NCBI RefSeq assembly: GCF_011881725.1
Contig: NZ_JAATUR010000015.1
Coordinates: 29,554-93,553 of the forward strand
Length of the DNA: 64,000 nt
Direction of reading: 5' to 3'
Source: Escherichia coli
Lineage (GTDB): Bacteria > Pseudomonadota > Gammaproteobacteria > Enterobacterales > Enterobacteriaceae
In this document: positions 1 through 8,735 of the stretch, piece by piece
Position numbering within the stretch: the stretch's first letter is position 1
Layout: each line of letters opens with the position of its first letter
Notes under the pieces: generated by a model
Databases searched by the model: none
The model's input: the letters and a program-made list of their open reading frames with translations, nothing else
Told to the model about the DNA's origin: nothing
Program-made: the position numbers and the translations under genes

Positions 1-1008
1 AGCAATTTCTGGCCATGCGGCGAGGAATCGTTCATACCAGGCCATTAACGTAGTATCGTAATCAGCACCGAAGTTATGCCAGTCTTCCATCACAAAGTGT
101 GGCTCACTGGATTGAGCAATCTGGCGTACAGAGGGCAGGCAACCGTTCGGGAAAATATATTTATTAATCCACGGGTCAACATTCAGATCGGTTTTTTTCG
201 AGCCGATAGTATGGAGCAGGAAAATACCTTCTGGCTTCAAATTACGATCCACCACCTCAAAATAGGTATCGTAATTTTTCGGTCCAACGTGTTCGAACAT
301 TCCCACCGAAACAATACGGTCAAACTGGTCGTTCAGATCTCGATAATCTTGCAGGAGAATGGTGACATCGAGACCTTCACAGCGGTCCTGAGCCATTTTC
401 TGCTGTTCGGCAGAAATGGTGACACCTACCACGCTTACGTCATAGTTAGACGCCATGTAGTGCGCCAGTCCGCCCCAGCCACAGCCAATATCAAGCACAC
501 GCATGCCCGGCTTTAACTGCAATTTTTCACAAATCATTTTGAGCTTCGCTTGCTGTGCAGACTCCAGATTATCGGCATCTTTCCAGTAAGCGCAGGAATA
601 TTGCATGAAGGGATCGAGCATGCGGCTGAACAGATCATTACCAAGGTCGTAATGCTCTTTACCTACTATCCAGGCACGCTTTTTACTTTGTAAATTGAAG
701 AGGCGTGCACCAGCAATGCGCAGTGTGTCTTTGAAATGATGGGGGAGTTGGTTTTCGAGACCTGCCCGTAAAACTTTGCTGAAAAACATATCCAGTCGGT
801 CACATTCCCACCAGCCATCCATATAACTTTCGCCTAGCCCCAACGATCCTTCCTGCAGAACGCGTTTAAAAAAATCGGGGTTTTTCACTCGAATATCTGC
901 CGGGGCAGAGCCATTAATGGCAATGCCTGCACGGCTAAGTAATTCGTTGGCGATACGGTACCAGTTATCATCCGGTACGCTGACTTCTTCTATACACGAT
1001 GAACTCAT
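1..1008 (-). CDS. cfa: Cyclopropane-fatty-acyl-phospholipid synthase (3' end cut by window)
   Basis: Transfers a methylene group from S-adenosylmethionine to cis double bonds of membrane phospholipid acyl chains, which helps acid and stationary-phase survival. The translation starts MSSSCIEEVSVPDDNWYR and shows the SAM-binding glycine motif VLDIGCGWGGLAHYM in its middle, followed by the methyltransferase fold. The start is the ATG whose complement lies at 1006-1008. Exactly 336 codons are present, ending in AAWPEIA; the family protein is about 382 residues, so roughly 46 C-terminal residues lie outside the window. No frameshift is seen in the visible part. Upstream lies a long leader with two recognisable promoters. 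It is a cytoplasmic, peripheral membrane enzyme. Identification is firm. Confidence 0.96.
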   Translation of the reverse strand, partial: MSSSCIEEVSVPDDNWYRIANELLSRAGIAINGSAPADIRVKNPDFFKRVLQEGSLGLGESYMDGWWECDRLDMFFSKVLRAGLENQLPHHFKDTLRIAGARLFNLQSKKRAWIVGKEHYDLGNDLFSRMLDPFMQYSCAYWKDADNLESAQQAKLKMICEKLQLKPGMRVLDIGCGWGGLAHYMASNYDVSVVGVTISAEQQKMAQDRCEGLDVTILLQDYRDLNDQFDRIVSVGMFEHVGPKNYDTYFEVVDRNLKPEGIFLLHTIGSKKTDLNVDPWINKYIFPNGCLPSVRQIAQSSEPHFVMEDWHNFGADYDTTLMAWYERFLAAWPEIA

Positions 1009-1046
1009 AGTTTCTCCATCACTGGTCGGTGATCAGAACCTTAAAA

Positions 1047-1055
1047 CAGCGTAGA
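1047..1055 (-). promoter_or_regulatory. cfa proximal promoter, sigma-S type -10 element
   Basis: On the minus strand the sequence TCTACGCTG fits the RpoS -10 consensus KCTAYRCTTAA. It would start transcription about 33 nt before the cfa ATG, where the known K-12 stationary-phase promoter of cfa lies. There is no good -35 box, as expected for a sigma-S promoter. The assignment is inferred from motif and spacing. Confidence 0.6.
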
Positions 1056-1224
1056 CGCTTTTTGGGCTTTGTGAGAAATCTCGCAGGAAAACCGCGAGTC
1101 TATAATCCGACGTAGAACAGAGGAAAGGAGGAACCCTTGCCGAAATGACCATCCATAGTGAGTAGGGAACAATCCTGTTCCCATAAGAACATAATTTTTA
1201 TCGTAGTCTTAACAACTCGAAATT

Positions 1225-1253
1225 AGTATAGGCCGCTAATTTCATTCATACAA
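1225..1253 (-). promoter_or_regulatory. cfa distal sigma-70 promoter
   Basis: On the minus strand TTGTAT (1248-1253) and TATACT (1225-1230) are separated by 17 bp, a good sigma-70 arrangement. The predicted start lies about 210 nt before the cfa ATG, giving the long untranslated leader known from K-12 to be a target of small RNAs. The leader itself (about 1009-1218) holds no ORF that I can support. Confidence 0.65.
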
Positions 1254-1295
1254 CAAAATTTTGTTAGCAGCCTAAGTATAAGATATCAATATAGA

Positions 1296-2507
1296 TCAAT
1301 GCGATTCGCTATGAGCCACTTCAGCATTGCCATGATTCTGGCAGTCAGCAACTTCACAACGTTGCATCAGGTACCCCAGAGCGACAAGCACCACAGTCGA
1401 TAACATCACGCTGGTGGTAGTGAGCAATGGCGTACTGATGCTGATAAGCCAGGAAACGACCAGGCTTGCGAGGAAGCAAAGACCCAGTTGCAGAGTGTTC
1501 TGCAAAGCTGCGGCACGGCCAGTTGCATGTGGGAATGGACGCAGTGCCTGGGCGACAACAATCGGGTAGATCGCGCCGTTAGCAATCGCCATCACACAAA
1601 ATGGGATCAGGATTTCGGTCAGCGACACATGGCTAATGAAGCCAGCAGCCCAGGTCGCGATGACGCTGACAGCAAACAGCACTAGCAACCACGGTAACAA
1701 CTGCTTGCCTTGCCATTTCTGCAACGCGGCGCGACATCCATAACCACCAATAAGAAACGCGATGGTTTGCGGAACATAACTTAATCCGATTACTGCTGGA
1801 CTGTAGCCCATCTCGCTAAGGATAAACGGTGAACCGGTCAGCCAGGCAAAGAAGCTGGCTGAACAGGCCGCATAAATTAGCACATTGCCACGATAAGTTT
1901 TTGAACGCAGCAGGTCGGCAAAGGTCAGTCTATCCTGACTATCATTACGTGCTTTCGTGGTGGGCTTAAGCCAGAAAATAGGCAGAATCAATACCACGGT
2001 GATGGCAAACAGGGTGGCGAAAATAGCCTGCCAGGAAAAATGCACCAGCAGCCAGCTGCCTAACAGTGGAGCAAGCGCCGGAGAAAGCCCCACTAAAGGC
2101 ATAATGGTCGCGAAAATGCGGTTAACTTTTTGTGAAGGATAGTAATCCGTCACCAATGCTTGCCAGATAACGGCTGCGGCACAAACACCAACAGCTTGCA
2201 CAAAACGCAATACCAGCAGAGTAACCGCGTTTTCCACCCACAGCATCCCCAGACTACCTAAGGCAAAAATTACCAGGCCAATTAATAATACCGGTTTACG
2301 GCCATAGCGATCGGAGAGCGGCCCCCACAGAAGCTGGGCAGCGGCGAAACCGGCAAGGAACAGACTAAGGCTGGCACTGACGGCAGACGCAGGCGTTTGC
2401 AGGTCGGCCTGAATGGCGGCGAAAGCGGGCAGATACATATCGGTTGCCAAAAAACCGAGTACGCTCAAACCCGCCAGCCAGACTAAAAATCTTTTCCCAG
2501 GTTGCAT
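1296..2507 (-). CDS. punC: Purine nucleoside MFS transporter PunC (YdhC)
   Basis: A 403-residue major facilitator superfamily protein of the 12-helix drug:proton antiporter type. It starts with a hydrophobic helix (residues about 7-27) and has the typical loop motif [14 protein letters not shown] near residue 62-75. The family member in E. coli (YdhC, renamed PunC) is linked to purine nucleoside uptake and is activated by the divergent LysR regulator PunR. The divergent gene starts 112 bp away, so the shared intergenic region should carry the PunR sites. It is an inner-membrane protein. Family assignment is certain; the transport substrate comes from published work on the orthologue, not from the sequence. 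Confidence 0.9.
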   Translation of the reverse strand: MQPGKRFLVWLAGLSVLGFLATDMYLPAFAAIQADLQTPASAVSASLSLFLAGFAAAQLLWGPLSDRYGRKPVLLIGLVIFALGSLGMLWVENAVTLLVLRFVQAVGVCAAAVIWQALVTDYYPSQKVNRIFATIMPLVGLSPALAPLLGSWLLVHFSWQAIFATLFAITVVLILPIFWLKPTTKARNDSQDRLTFADLLRSKTYRGNVLIYAACSASFFAWLTGSPFILSEMGYSPAVIGLSYVPQTIAFLIGGYGCRAALQKWQGKQLLPWLLVLFAVSVIATWAAGFISHVSLTEILIPFCVMAIANGAIYPIVVAQALRPFPHATGRAAALQNTLQLGLCFLASLVVSWLISISTPLLTTTSVMLSTVVLVALGYLMQRCEVADCQNHGNAEVAHSESH

Positions 2508-2619
2508 GTATATTCTCTAAATCTCTCAATTAAACACCGACGCAAAGTGTAGGGAGTGAAATTAGTGTTGTGAAACGGTAATATTTGATGACTGGTTTCA
2601 AAAATTTTGCAGGCAGACT

Positions 2620-3552
2620 ATGTGGTCAGAATATTCGCTCGAAGTCGTTGATGCGGTAGCGCGTAATGGCAGTTTTAGCGCCGCAGCTCAGGAGTTGCAT
2701 CGCGTTCCCTCAGCGGTCAGCTATACCGTGCGTCAACTGGAAGAGTGGCTGGCAGTGCCGCTTTTTGAGCGGCGACATCGTGATGTGGAACTGACAGCTG
2801 CCGGGGTGTGGTTTCTTAAAGAAGGGCGGTCTGTTGTCAAAAAAATGCAGATCACTCGCCAGCAATGTCAGCAGATTGCGAACGGCTGGCGCGGTCAGTT
2901 AGCCATCGCAGTAGATAATATTGTCAGGCCAGAACGCACACGACAGATGATCGTTGATTTCTATCGCCATTTTGATGATGTCGAACTTCTGGTATTTCAG
3001 GAAGTGTTCAACGGTGTCTGGGATGCGCTTTCCGATGGGCGCGTGGAACTGGCGATTGGCGCGACACGCGCGATTCCGGTCGGGGGCCGTTACGCCTTCC
3101 GGGATATGGGAATGTTGAGCTGGAGTTGCGTTGTTGCCAGTCATCATCCGCTTGCATCGATGAATGGGCCGTTCAGCGACGATACGTTGCGCAATTGGCC
3201 ATCTCTGGTGCGCGAAGACACCTCTCGTACGCTACCCAAACGTATTACCTGGTTGCTCGATAACCAAAAAAGGCTGGTGGTGCCAGACTGGGAATCATCG
3301 GCAACGTGTATCTCGGCTGGATTATGCATTGGTATGGTGCCGACGCATTTCGCTAAACCCTGGCTTAACGAGGGCAAGTGGGTCGCATTAGAACTGGAAA
3401 ATCCATTCCCTGATTCGGCATGTTGTCTGACCTGGCAGCAGAACGATATGTCGCCAGCGTTAACCTGGCTCCTGGAGTATCTTGGCGATAGTGAGACGCT
3501 GAATAAGGAGTGGTTGCGGGAGCCTGAAGAGACTCCCGCAATGAATGATTAA
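2620..3552 (+). CDS. punR: LysR-type regulator PunR (YdhB)
   Basis: A 310-residue LysR-family transcription factor. The N-terminal winged helix-turn-helix is visible at residues about 5-60 ([20 protein letters not shown], then [14 protein letters not shown]), followed by a coiled linker and the periplasmic-binding-like effector domain from about residue 90. The gene is divergent from punC, the usual LysR layout, and the E. coli orthologue activates punC in response to adenosine-type nucleosides. Its TAA stop overlaps the convergent purR stop by 4 bp in a shared TTAA. Start ATG at 2620 is the first in frame and gives the full LysR N-terminus. Confidence 0.9.
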   Translation: MWSEYSLEVVDAVARNGSFSAAAQELHRVPSAVSYTVRQLEEWLAVPLFERRHRDVELTAAGVWFLKEGRSVVKKMQITRQQCQQIANGWRGQLAIAVDNIVRPERTRQMIVDFYRHFDDVELLVFQEVFNGVWDALSDGRVELAIGATRAIPVGGRYAFRDMGMLSWSCVVASHHPLASMNGPFSDDTLRNWPSLVREDTSRTLPKRITWLLDNQKRLVVPDWESSATCISAGLCIGMVPTHFAKPWLNEGKWVALELENPFPDSACCLTWQQNDMSPALTWLLEYLGDSETLNKEWLREPEETPAMND

Positions 3553-4574
3553 CGACGATAGTCGCGGAACGGGCCGTCAGCCACGGAGCGGCGTTCAATC
3601 AAACGCGGATGAACTTCAATTGACTGCGGTTCTTCGCGTTTGTTGACTATACGATCCAACAGCATGTTGAATGCCGTTTCACCCAGTGAATCTTTTGGTT
3701 GATGGATAGTGGTCAACGCCGGGGTAAAATAGCGGGCGTTACGCACATTATCATACCCGATCAGCGAAACATCTTGCGGTACGCGCAGGCCCATTTCGTC
3801 AGCAGCACAAAGTGCGCCCATTGCCATAATATCGCCGCCACAGAAAACAGCAGTAGGGCGATGCGGTTGCGACAGAATTTGCTGCATAGCGCGATAACCG
3901 GATTCAGGTTCAAAATCACCCTGCACAATCCAGTTTTCCGGCACCTTGATCATCGCTTCTTCCATCGCCTTCATAAACCCTGCCAGACGACCCGCACCGG
4001 TATTACGCTCCAGAGGACCTGGGATGACGCCAATTTCGCGATGACCGCGTTCAATCAGATAACGTCCGGCCATGTAGCCGCCTTCAAAAGCGTTATCGAT
4101 GACCGCATCGGTAAAGTCTGCTTTTGCTTCGCCCCAGTCCATCACCACCATTGGGATATGGCGATACTCTTCCAGCATTGCCAGTAACGGCTCTGGGTAC
4201 TCAGAACACATAACCAGCAGGCCATCAACGCGTTTTTGCGCCATCATCGACAGATAAGCGCGCTGTTTCTCAAGATTGTTCCACGCATTGCCCAGAATCA
4301 GTGTGTAACCTTTCTGGAAGCAATTTTTTTCAACCGCTTCAATGATCTCGGCAAAATAGGCCGCTTCGCTGCTGGTCGCCAGCAAACCAATAGACTTGGT
4401 GTGGTTAACCTTCAGGCTACGCGCCACCGCGCTAGGGGAGTAGTGTAATTCTTTAATCGCTGCCCACACGGCGTTGCGCGTTTCTTCAGCGACGAAACGT
4501 GTTTTGTTGATCACGTGTGATACAGTTGTAGTGGAAACGTTTGCTCGTTTCGCTACATCTTTTATTGTTGCCAT
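3549..4574 (-). CDS. purR: Purine repressor PurR
   Basis: A 341-residue LacI/GalR-family repressor of purine (and some pyrimidine) synthesis genes; hypoxanthine or guanine is the co-repressor. The first 20 residues ([20 protein letters not shown]) form the helix-turn-helix, followed by the hinge helix with [11 protein letters not shown] and the two-lobed effector domain. The length equals the K-12 protein. Two PurR-type operators lie in the leader and in the first codons, indicating autorepression. Convergent with punR, overlapping by 4 bp. Confidence 0.97.
   Translation of the reverse strand: MATIKDVAKRANVSTTTVSHVINKTRFVAEETRNAVWAAIKELHYSPSAVARSLKVNHTKSIGLLATSSEAAYFAEIIEAVEKNCFQKGYTLILGNAWNNLEKQRAYLSMMAQKRVDGLLVMCSEYPEPLLAMLEEYRHIPMVVMDWGEAKADFTDAVIDNAFEGGYMAGRYLIERGHREIGVIPGPLERNTGAGRLAGFMKAMEEAMIKVPENWIVQGDFEPESGYRAMQQILSQPHRPTAVFCGGDIMAMGALCAADEMGLRVPQDVSLIGYDNVRNARYFTPALTTIHQPKDSLGETAFNMLLDRIVNKREEPQSIEVHPRLIERRSVADGPFRDYRR
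4531..4546 (-). promoter_or_regulatory. PurR operator O2 inside purR coding sequence
   Basis: A 16-bp site centred on the palindrome AAACGTTT at 4535-4542, within the codons for the helix-turn-helix of purR itself. It matches the ACGCAAACGTTTNCNT consensus in its core. K-12 purR carries two autoregulatory operators, one of them intragenic; this is the counterpart. Confidence 0.65.
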
Positions 4575-4872
4575 TCCATTTCACTCCAGACCCTAACTTC
4601 AGCTCCTGCAAAATCGCAAGGTAAACGTTTGCCTTTACACACCTTACGCGCAACAAAAGTGTTGCGGTACGCCGGAAAAACCACACGGAGCGTCAGGAAG
4701 GGGTCAATGGCCAGTACGCAAATAGTGTAAGCGTGGAATTTTGGCCGATCTTGATGAAAAGGGGAAGTGGTAAAAACACTTATCATTATAAATGACGGGA
4801 GATTTTTTCATCACAGTGTGTAAAAATGCGTAATATTACTTTTTGTGTGGTAATAAAAAAGGAGAAAACTTG
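4575..4872. other. purR-ynhF divergent intergenic region
   Basis: About 300 bp without a gene. It carries the purR leader with its operator O1, and the upstream region of ynhF with an AT-rich stretch (about 4840-4860) just before the ynhF ribosome-binding site AAGGAGAAAA. I see no further ORF with a convincing start. Confidence 0.6.
4619..4634 (-). promoter_or_regulatory. PurR operator O1 in purR leader
   Basis: AGGTAAACGTTTGCCT: a near-perfect 16-bp palindrome with the AAACGTTT core at 4623-4630, about 45 bp before the purR start. It is the stronger of the two PurR boxes seen here and fits autorepression of purR. Confidence 0.8.
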
Positions 4873-4962
4873 ATGAGTACCGACCTTAAATTTTCACTGG
4901 TAACAACTATTATCGTCCTCGGTTTGATCGTGGCCGTGGGTTTGACCGCCGCACTGCATTGA
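4873..4962 (+). CDS. ynhF: Small membrane protein YnhF (29 aa)
   Basis: A 29-codon ORF starting MSTDLKFSLVTTIIVLGL and ending TAALH, identical in character to the E. coli small protein YnhF. It is almost entirely one transmembrane helix (residues about 7-27). A strong Shine-Dalgarno (AAGGAG, 4859-4864) lies 8 bp before the ATG, and a stem-loop terminator follows 9 bp after the stop, so it is a compact single-gene unit. Function is unknown; in K-12 it has been reported as an inner-membrane small protein. Confidence 0.9.
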   Translation: MSTDLKFSLVTTIIVLGLIVAVGLTAALH

Positions 4963-4971
4963 TTTCCCCCT

Positions 4972-5000
4972 CGAGGGAGCGCGTTCTCCCTCGCATTTCC
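4972..5000 (+). terminator. Intrinsic terminator of ynhF
   Basis: Stem CGAGGGAG / CTCCCTCG (4972-4979 and 4986-4993) with a 6-base loop, followed by a pyrimidine- and T-rich tract. It sits directly downstream of ynhF. Confidence 0.7.
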
Positions 5001-5128
5001 TTCCTTTTTGTTAGCAAAATAGCAAAAGTGTTTTCTCTTTTTGTTATTTCTATTTTTTTGTGATTGCTGTCATGCTTTCGCCACTTTAATGAATATCGCG
5101 TGGTAGCGCGAAGAAGTGGAGACGAGGC

Positions 5129-6298
5129 ATGAAAATTAACTATCCGTTACTGGCGCTGGCGATTGGCGCGTTTGGTATTGGGACAACGGAATTCTCACCT
5201 ATGGGCTTGTTGCCGGTCATTGCGCGAGGTGTGGATGTCTCGATTCCAGCAGCCGGAATGTTAATCAGCGCCTATGCCGTTGGCGTAATGGTTGGTGCGC
5301 CGCTGATGACATTACTGCTCTCTCATCGTGCCCGACGCAGTGCGCTTATTTTCCTGATGGCCATTTTTACTCTTGGCAATGTGCTTTCTGCCATCTCGCC
5401 GGATTATATGACCCTGATGCTTTCACGAATTTTGACGAGTCTGAATCACGGGGCATTTTTTGGTTTGGGTTCAGTCGTAGCCGCAAGCGTCGTGCCAAAA
5501 CATAAACAGGCCAGCGCTGTCGCCACTATGTTTATGGGATTAACTCTGGCAAATATTGGTGGTGTACCTGCGGCAACCTGGCTGGGTGAAACTATTGGCT
5601 GGCGGATGTCGTTTCTGGCAACGGCGGGGCTGGGCGTGATTTCAATGGTTAGCCTGTTCTTCTCATTACCGAAAGGCGGTGCAGGATCGCGACCGGAAGT
5701 GAAAAAAGAGCTGGCGGTCCTCTTGCGTCCGCAGGTGCTTTCGGCATTGCTGACGACAGTGCTGGGGGCAGGGGCAATGTTCACGCTCTATACCTATATT
5801 TCTCCGGTGCTGCAAAGCATCACCCACGCGACGCCGGTATTCGTAACGGCAATGCTGGTTCTGATTGGCGTCGGGTTTTCGATCGGTAACTACTTCGGCG
5901 GTAAACTGGCGGACCGTTCGGTTAATGGCACACTGAAAGGTTTTTTATTACTGCTGATGGTGATTATGCTGGCGATCCCGTTCCTGGCCCGTAATGAGTT
6001 TGGTGCGGCTATCAGTATGGTGGTGTGGGGCGCAGCAACCTTTGCGGTCGTACCACCGCTACAGATGCGGGTAATGAGAGTCGCCAGCGAAGCGCCGGGG
6101 CTGTCTTCATCGGTGAATATCGGTGCCTTTAACCTTGGCAATGCGCTGGGTGCTGCAGCCGGTGGCGCTGTGATTTCAGGTGGTCTGGGGTACAGTTCTG
6201 TGCCGGTGATGGGGGCGATTGTCGCAGGACTGGCATTGTTGTTGGTGTTTATGTCAGCCAGAAAACAACCTGAAGCAGTTTGCGTTGCCAACAGCTAA
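5129..6298 (+). CDS. ydhP: MFS transporter YdhP (AraJ-like DHA1 family)
   Basis: A 389-residue 12-helix major facilitator of the AraJ/DHA1 branch. The N-terminus MKINYPLLALAIGAFGIGTTE contains the family signature GIGTTEFSPMGLLP, and alternating Gly/Ala-rich helices continue to the C-terminus. The start ATG at 5129 has the purine-rich GACGAGG just upstream. Monocistronic: preceded by the ynhF terminator and followed by its own hairpin. The physiological substrate is not known; an efflux role is inferred from the family. Confidence 0.88.
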   Translation: MKINYPLLALAIGAFGIGTTEFSPMGLLPVIARGVDVSIPAAGMLISAYAVGVMVGAPLMTLLLSHRARRSALIFLMAIFTLGNVLSAISPDYMTLMLSRILTSLNHGAFFGLGSVVAASVVPKHKQASAVATMFMGLTLANIGGVPAATWLGETIGWRMSFLATAGLGVISMVSLFFSLPKGGAGSRPEVKKELAVLLRPQVLSALLTTVLGAGAMFTLYTYISPVLQSITHATPVFVTAMLVLIGVGFSIGNYFGGKLADRSVNGTLKGFLLLLMVIMLAIPFLARNEFGAAISMVVWGAATFAVVPPLQMRVMRVASEAPGLSSSVNIGAFNLGNALGAAAGGAVISGGLGYSSVPVMGAIVAGLALLLVFMSARKQPEAVCVANS

Positions 6299-6307
6299 TA
6301 AAACAAA

Positions 6308-6333
6308 AACGCAGAAGGCATCCCTTCTGCGTT
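6308..6333. terminator. Stem-loop after ydhP
   Basis: An 11-bp perfect stem AACGCAGAAGG / CCTTCTGCGTT with a CATC loop, starting 9 bp after the ydhP stop. The left arm is preceded by an A-run (6300-6309), so it could act on both strands; downstream lies sodB in the opposite orientation. Confidence 0.75.
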
Positions 6334-6415
6334 ACAGTTTGCTGACAAAATATAACTTATCTTACTGGATGCGTTGTTAACGCCTTAGCTGGCCCACATA
6401 GAGTACCGAACGCGT

Positions 6416-6442
6416 AAGCCTGATAAGCGCAACACATCAGGT
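6416..6442. repeat. REP-like degenerate palindrome
   Basis: CCTGAT (6419-6424) and ATCAGG (6436-6441) flank AAGCGCAACAC, resembling a decayed REP/BIME unit of enterobacterial intergenic regions. It lies between the convergent ydhP and sodB. Confidence 0.5.
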
Positions 6443-6465
6443 AATGTTGCATTTGCCATCAGTTA

Positions 6466-7047
6466 TTATGCGGCGAAATTTTTTGCTACGAAATCCCAGT
6501 TCACCAGCGCCCAGAAGTGCTCCAGGTAGCCAGGACGCGCATTGCGATAGTCGATGTAATAAGCGTGTTCCCAGACATCAACGGTCAGCAACGGAGTCGC
6601 ATCGGTGGTCAGCGGAGTACCTGCGTTAGAGGTTGAAACGATAGCGAGTTTGCCATCGCTGTTTTTCACCAGCCAGGTCCAGCCAGAGCCAAAGTTTTTG
6701 ATCGCAGCATCAGTAAACTGTGCTTTGAAATCGGCAAAGCTACCGAAAGATGCGACGATAGCTTCAGCAACTTCGCCAGTCGGTTCGCCACCGGCGTTCG
6801 GTGCCAGGCAGTTCCAGTAGAAAGTGTGGTTCCAGACCTGAGCTGCGTTGTTGAATACGCCACCTTCAGAGCTGCGAATAATCTCTTCCAGTGATTTACC
6901 TTCAAACTCGGTGCCTTTAATCAGGTTGTTCAGGTTTGTGACATAAGTTTGATGATGTTTGCCATAGTGATACTCGATAGTTTCCGCAGAAATGTGCGGA
7001 ACCAGAGCGTCTTTAGCATATGGTAGTGCAGGTAATTCGAATGACAT
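6466..7047 (-). CDS. sodB: Iron superoxide dismutase SodB
   Basis: Cytoplasmic Fe-dependent dismutation of superoxide to peroxide and oxygen. The 193-residue translation has the full Fe/Mn-SOD fold: [15 protein letters not shown], the first helical hairpin with the His ligand in [12 protein letters not shown], a second in WNHTFYW, and the C-terminal metal signature [11 protein letters not shown]. It differs from the K-12 protein I remember at about six positions (for example Val for Ala at residue 16 and Glu for Ala at 47), which hints at a sister lineage of E. coli. The leader has the hairpin and the start-codon region used by the sRNA RyhB. Confidence 0.98.
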   Translation of the reverse strand: MSFELPALPYAKDALVPHISAETIEYHYGKHHQTYVTNLNNLIKGTEFEGKSLEEIIRSSEGGVFNNAAQVWNHTFYWNCLAPNAGGEPTGEVAEAIVASFGSFADFKAQFTDAAIKNFGSGWTWLVKNSDGKLAIVSTSNAGTPLTTDATPLLTVDVWEHAYYIDYRNARPGYLEHFWALVNWDFVAKNFAA

Positions 7048-7102
7048 TGCTACTCTCCTTTATTATTCATTGGTATACGCACAATAGCCTTATTGTGAGT
7101 GC
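7048..7102 (-). promoter_or_regulatory. sodB 5' leader with hairpin and RyhB/Hfq target region
   Basis: On the minus strand the leader carries the hairpin CACAATA-AGGC-TATTGTG followed by an AU-rich single-stranded tract (GAATAATAAAGGAG) and the start codon. In K-12 RyhB pairs across the sodB start and Hfq binds the AU-rich region; both elements are conserved here. The leader length is inferred from the K-12 transcript start. Confidence 0.65.
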
Positions 7103-7174
7103 GGATAGGGTAGCAAATTAAAAGGTGAGACAAAAGATGAACTTACCCTGTTGCCGTAACAACAGGGTAAAGTT

Positions 7175-8002
7175 TTAGCGAAGTGTTTTTGGGGTCATTA
7201 CCCGACGAGCGCCGACATAGTGGCGCTGCCAGTAATCTTCGCTTAACGACGTGATTTGAATTTCCTGACCCGTACGCGGTGACTGAATAAATTTGCCGTT
7301 GCCGACATACACACCGACATGATCGGCCGTACCGCGTCCCTGAGTACGGAAGAAGACCAGATCGCCGTTTTTCAGTTCGCTGCGATCGATAGGTGCCGCA
7401 TCGCGCAGGTGATACATTTCATTCGCGGTACGCGGGATGCGGATCTTAACCAAATCTTTATAGGCGTAATAAACCAGTCCACTGCAATCAAAACCGGTAC
7501 GTGGTGAGCTGCCGCCCCAACGATATGGCTTACCAATTTGCTGCATCAGTTTATTCATTGCCACTTTCGTGGCTTTTTGCACCTTCGCTTTGTGTGCGTC
7601 GGCAATGGTTCCTGACGCGGCATTTTTGACTTTTACACAACGTGACTTATAGCCCTTACGTTTGGTGCACTTTTCCGTAAAGCTGACAGACGCCGTTTTA
7701 GTGACAACATTTTTGCTGCGAGTTTTAGCGTTTTTAGAAGCGGTAATGGAGGATTTTTTAACGGGAGAAGCAGTTTTACTTTTGGTCGTACTTTTACTGG
7801 CGGCTTTTTTGGCGGTTTTCTGACTGGCTTTATTGTTTTTTTTGGTGGTGGTGGTGCTTTTCTTTTTATCTGCTTTTTTGGTGATATGAGTGGTAGCAGA
7901 ATTCTCCCTGGCTTGCTTGGAAGCATAGGCCATAGGCATTAAAGGCAGGGTGGTAAAAAGTAAAGCACAGAGCGTGATCGAAATACGGTTTATCCGCGCC
8001 AC
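7175..8002 (-). CDS. mepH: NlpC/P60 murein endopeptidase MepH
   Basis: A 275-residue secreted or periplasmic peptidoglycan DD-endopeptidase that cleaves D-Ala-mDAP cross-links during wall growth. Signal peptide at residues 1-27 (cleavage probable after AYA). A very low-complexity Lys/Thr/Ser/Ala-rich linker occupies residues about 40-105. The NlpC/P60 domain follows from about 143, with catalytic Cys173 in FDCSGLVYYAY and His228 in ADHVGVYVGNG. The K-12 protein is a few residues shorter; the difference is probably in the linker. Monocistronic, divergent from grxD. Confidence 0.93.
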   Translation of the reverse strand: MARINRISITLCALLFTTLPLMPMAYASKQARENSATTHITKKADKKKSTTTTKKNNKASQKTAKKAASKSTTKSKTASPVKKSSITASKNAKTRSKNVVTKTASVSFTEKCTKRKGYKSRCVKVKNAASGTIADAHKAKVQKATKVAMNKLMQQIGKPYRWGGSSPRTGFDCSGLVYYAYKDLVKIRIPRTANEMYHLRDAAPIDRSELKNGDLVFFRTQGRGTADHVGVYVGNGKFIQSPRTGQEIQITSLSEDYWQRHYVGARRVMTPKTLR

Positions 8003-8337
8003 TGAGCGTCCCTCTGTTAAGGCAGGTCTATCATGCCTGCGTCTGATTTACAAAACTTGATAATTCTAATGCATAGAAGAAGAGAAAGTTAATAGCTTTA
8101 ATTGTTAAAAAATACGTTTCGTCGCTGAGCGCAAAAAAAAAGCCGTAGTGAAAGCTAAAAATGGTCACAAATACGCCAGATTGCAGCATGGCAGAGTAGA
8201 AACGAATATTTGAAATGCAACTAATAGAGCAAAGGGATAAAATAGCAAAAGCGTGATGAAAATGTTATTTTCCGATGCCGCACTGACCCGCTACAATGTC
8301 AGATTACTGCCGTAAAGAAGTTTGAGGAAGCAAGACA
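8003..8337. other. mepH-grxD divergent intergenic region
   Basis: About 335 bp without a gene between divergent mepH and grxD. An interrupted inverted repeat GCAGG/CCTGC lies near 8021-8040 in the mepH leader, and a TACAAT -10-like box at 8292-8297 precedes grxD. The grxD ribosome-binding site is GAGGAAG (8323-8329). I see no supported small ORF or RNA gene. Confidence 0.5.
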
Positions 8338-8685
8338 ATGAGCACCACTATCGAAAAAATCCAACGCCAGATTGCTGAAAACCCGATCCTGCTGTACATG
8401 AAAGGTTCACCGAAACTGCCGAGCTGCGGTTTCTCTGCCCAGGCAGTCCAGGCGCTTGCCGCATGTGGCGAACGTTTTGCCTATGTTGATATCCTGCAGA
8501 ATCCGGACATTCGTGCAGAACTGCCTAAATATGCTAACTGGCCGACATTCCCACAACTGTGGGTTGACGGCGAACTGGTAGGCGGATGCGATATCGTTAT
8601 CGAAATGTATCAGCGTGGCGAACTGCAGCAGCTGATCAAAGAAACAGCTGCTAAATACAAGTCTGAAGAGCCGGACGCTGAATAA
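8338..8685 (+). CDS. grxD: Monothiol glutaredoxin GrxD (Grx4)
   Basis: A 115-residue monothiol glutaredoxin. The active site is CGFS at residues 30-33 (LPSCGFSAQAVQAL), followed by the TFPQLWVDGELVGGCD region that binds glutathione. Proteins of this class bridge a [2Fe-2S] cluster with glutathione and partner with BolA-type proteins in iron-sulfur trafficking; they are not general disulfide reductants. The length and sequence are those of the E. coli protein. A strong terminator follows immediately. Confidence 0.97.
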   Translation: MSTTIEKIQRQIAENPILLYMKGSPKLPSCGFSAQAVQALAACGERFAYVDILQNPDIRAELPKYANWPTFPQLWVDGELVGGCDIVIEMYQRGELQQLIKETAAKYKSEEPDAE

Positions 8686-8698
8686 TCCGTCCCGCAAT

Positions 8699-8735
8699 AC
8701 TGACGGATGCGAACAGGCATCCGTCAGTGCTTTTT
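8699..8735 (+). terminator. Intrinsic terminator of grxD
   Basis: A 12-bp perfect stem ACTGACGGATGC / GCATCCGTCAGT (8699-8710 and 8717-8728) followed by GCTTTTT. The T-run overlaps the stop codon of the convergent lhr gene. Confidence 0.9.
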
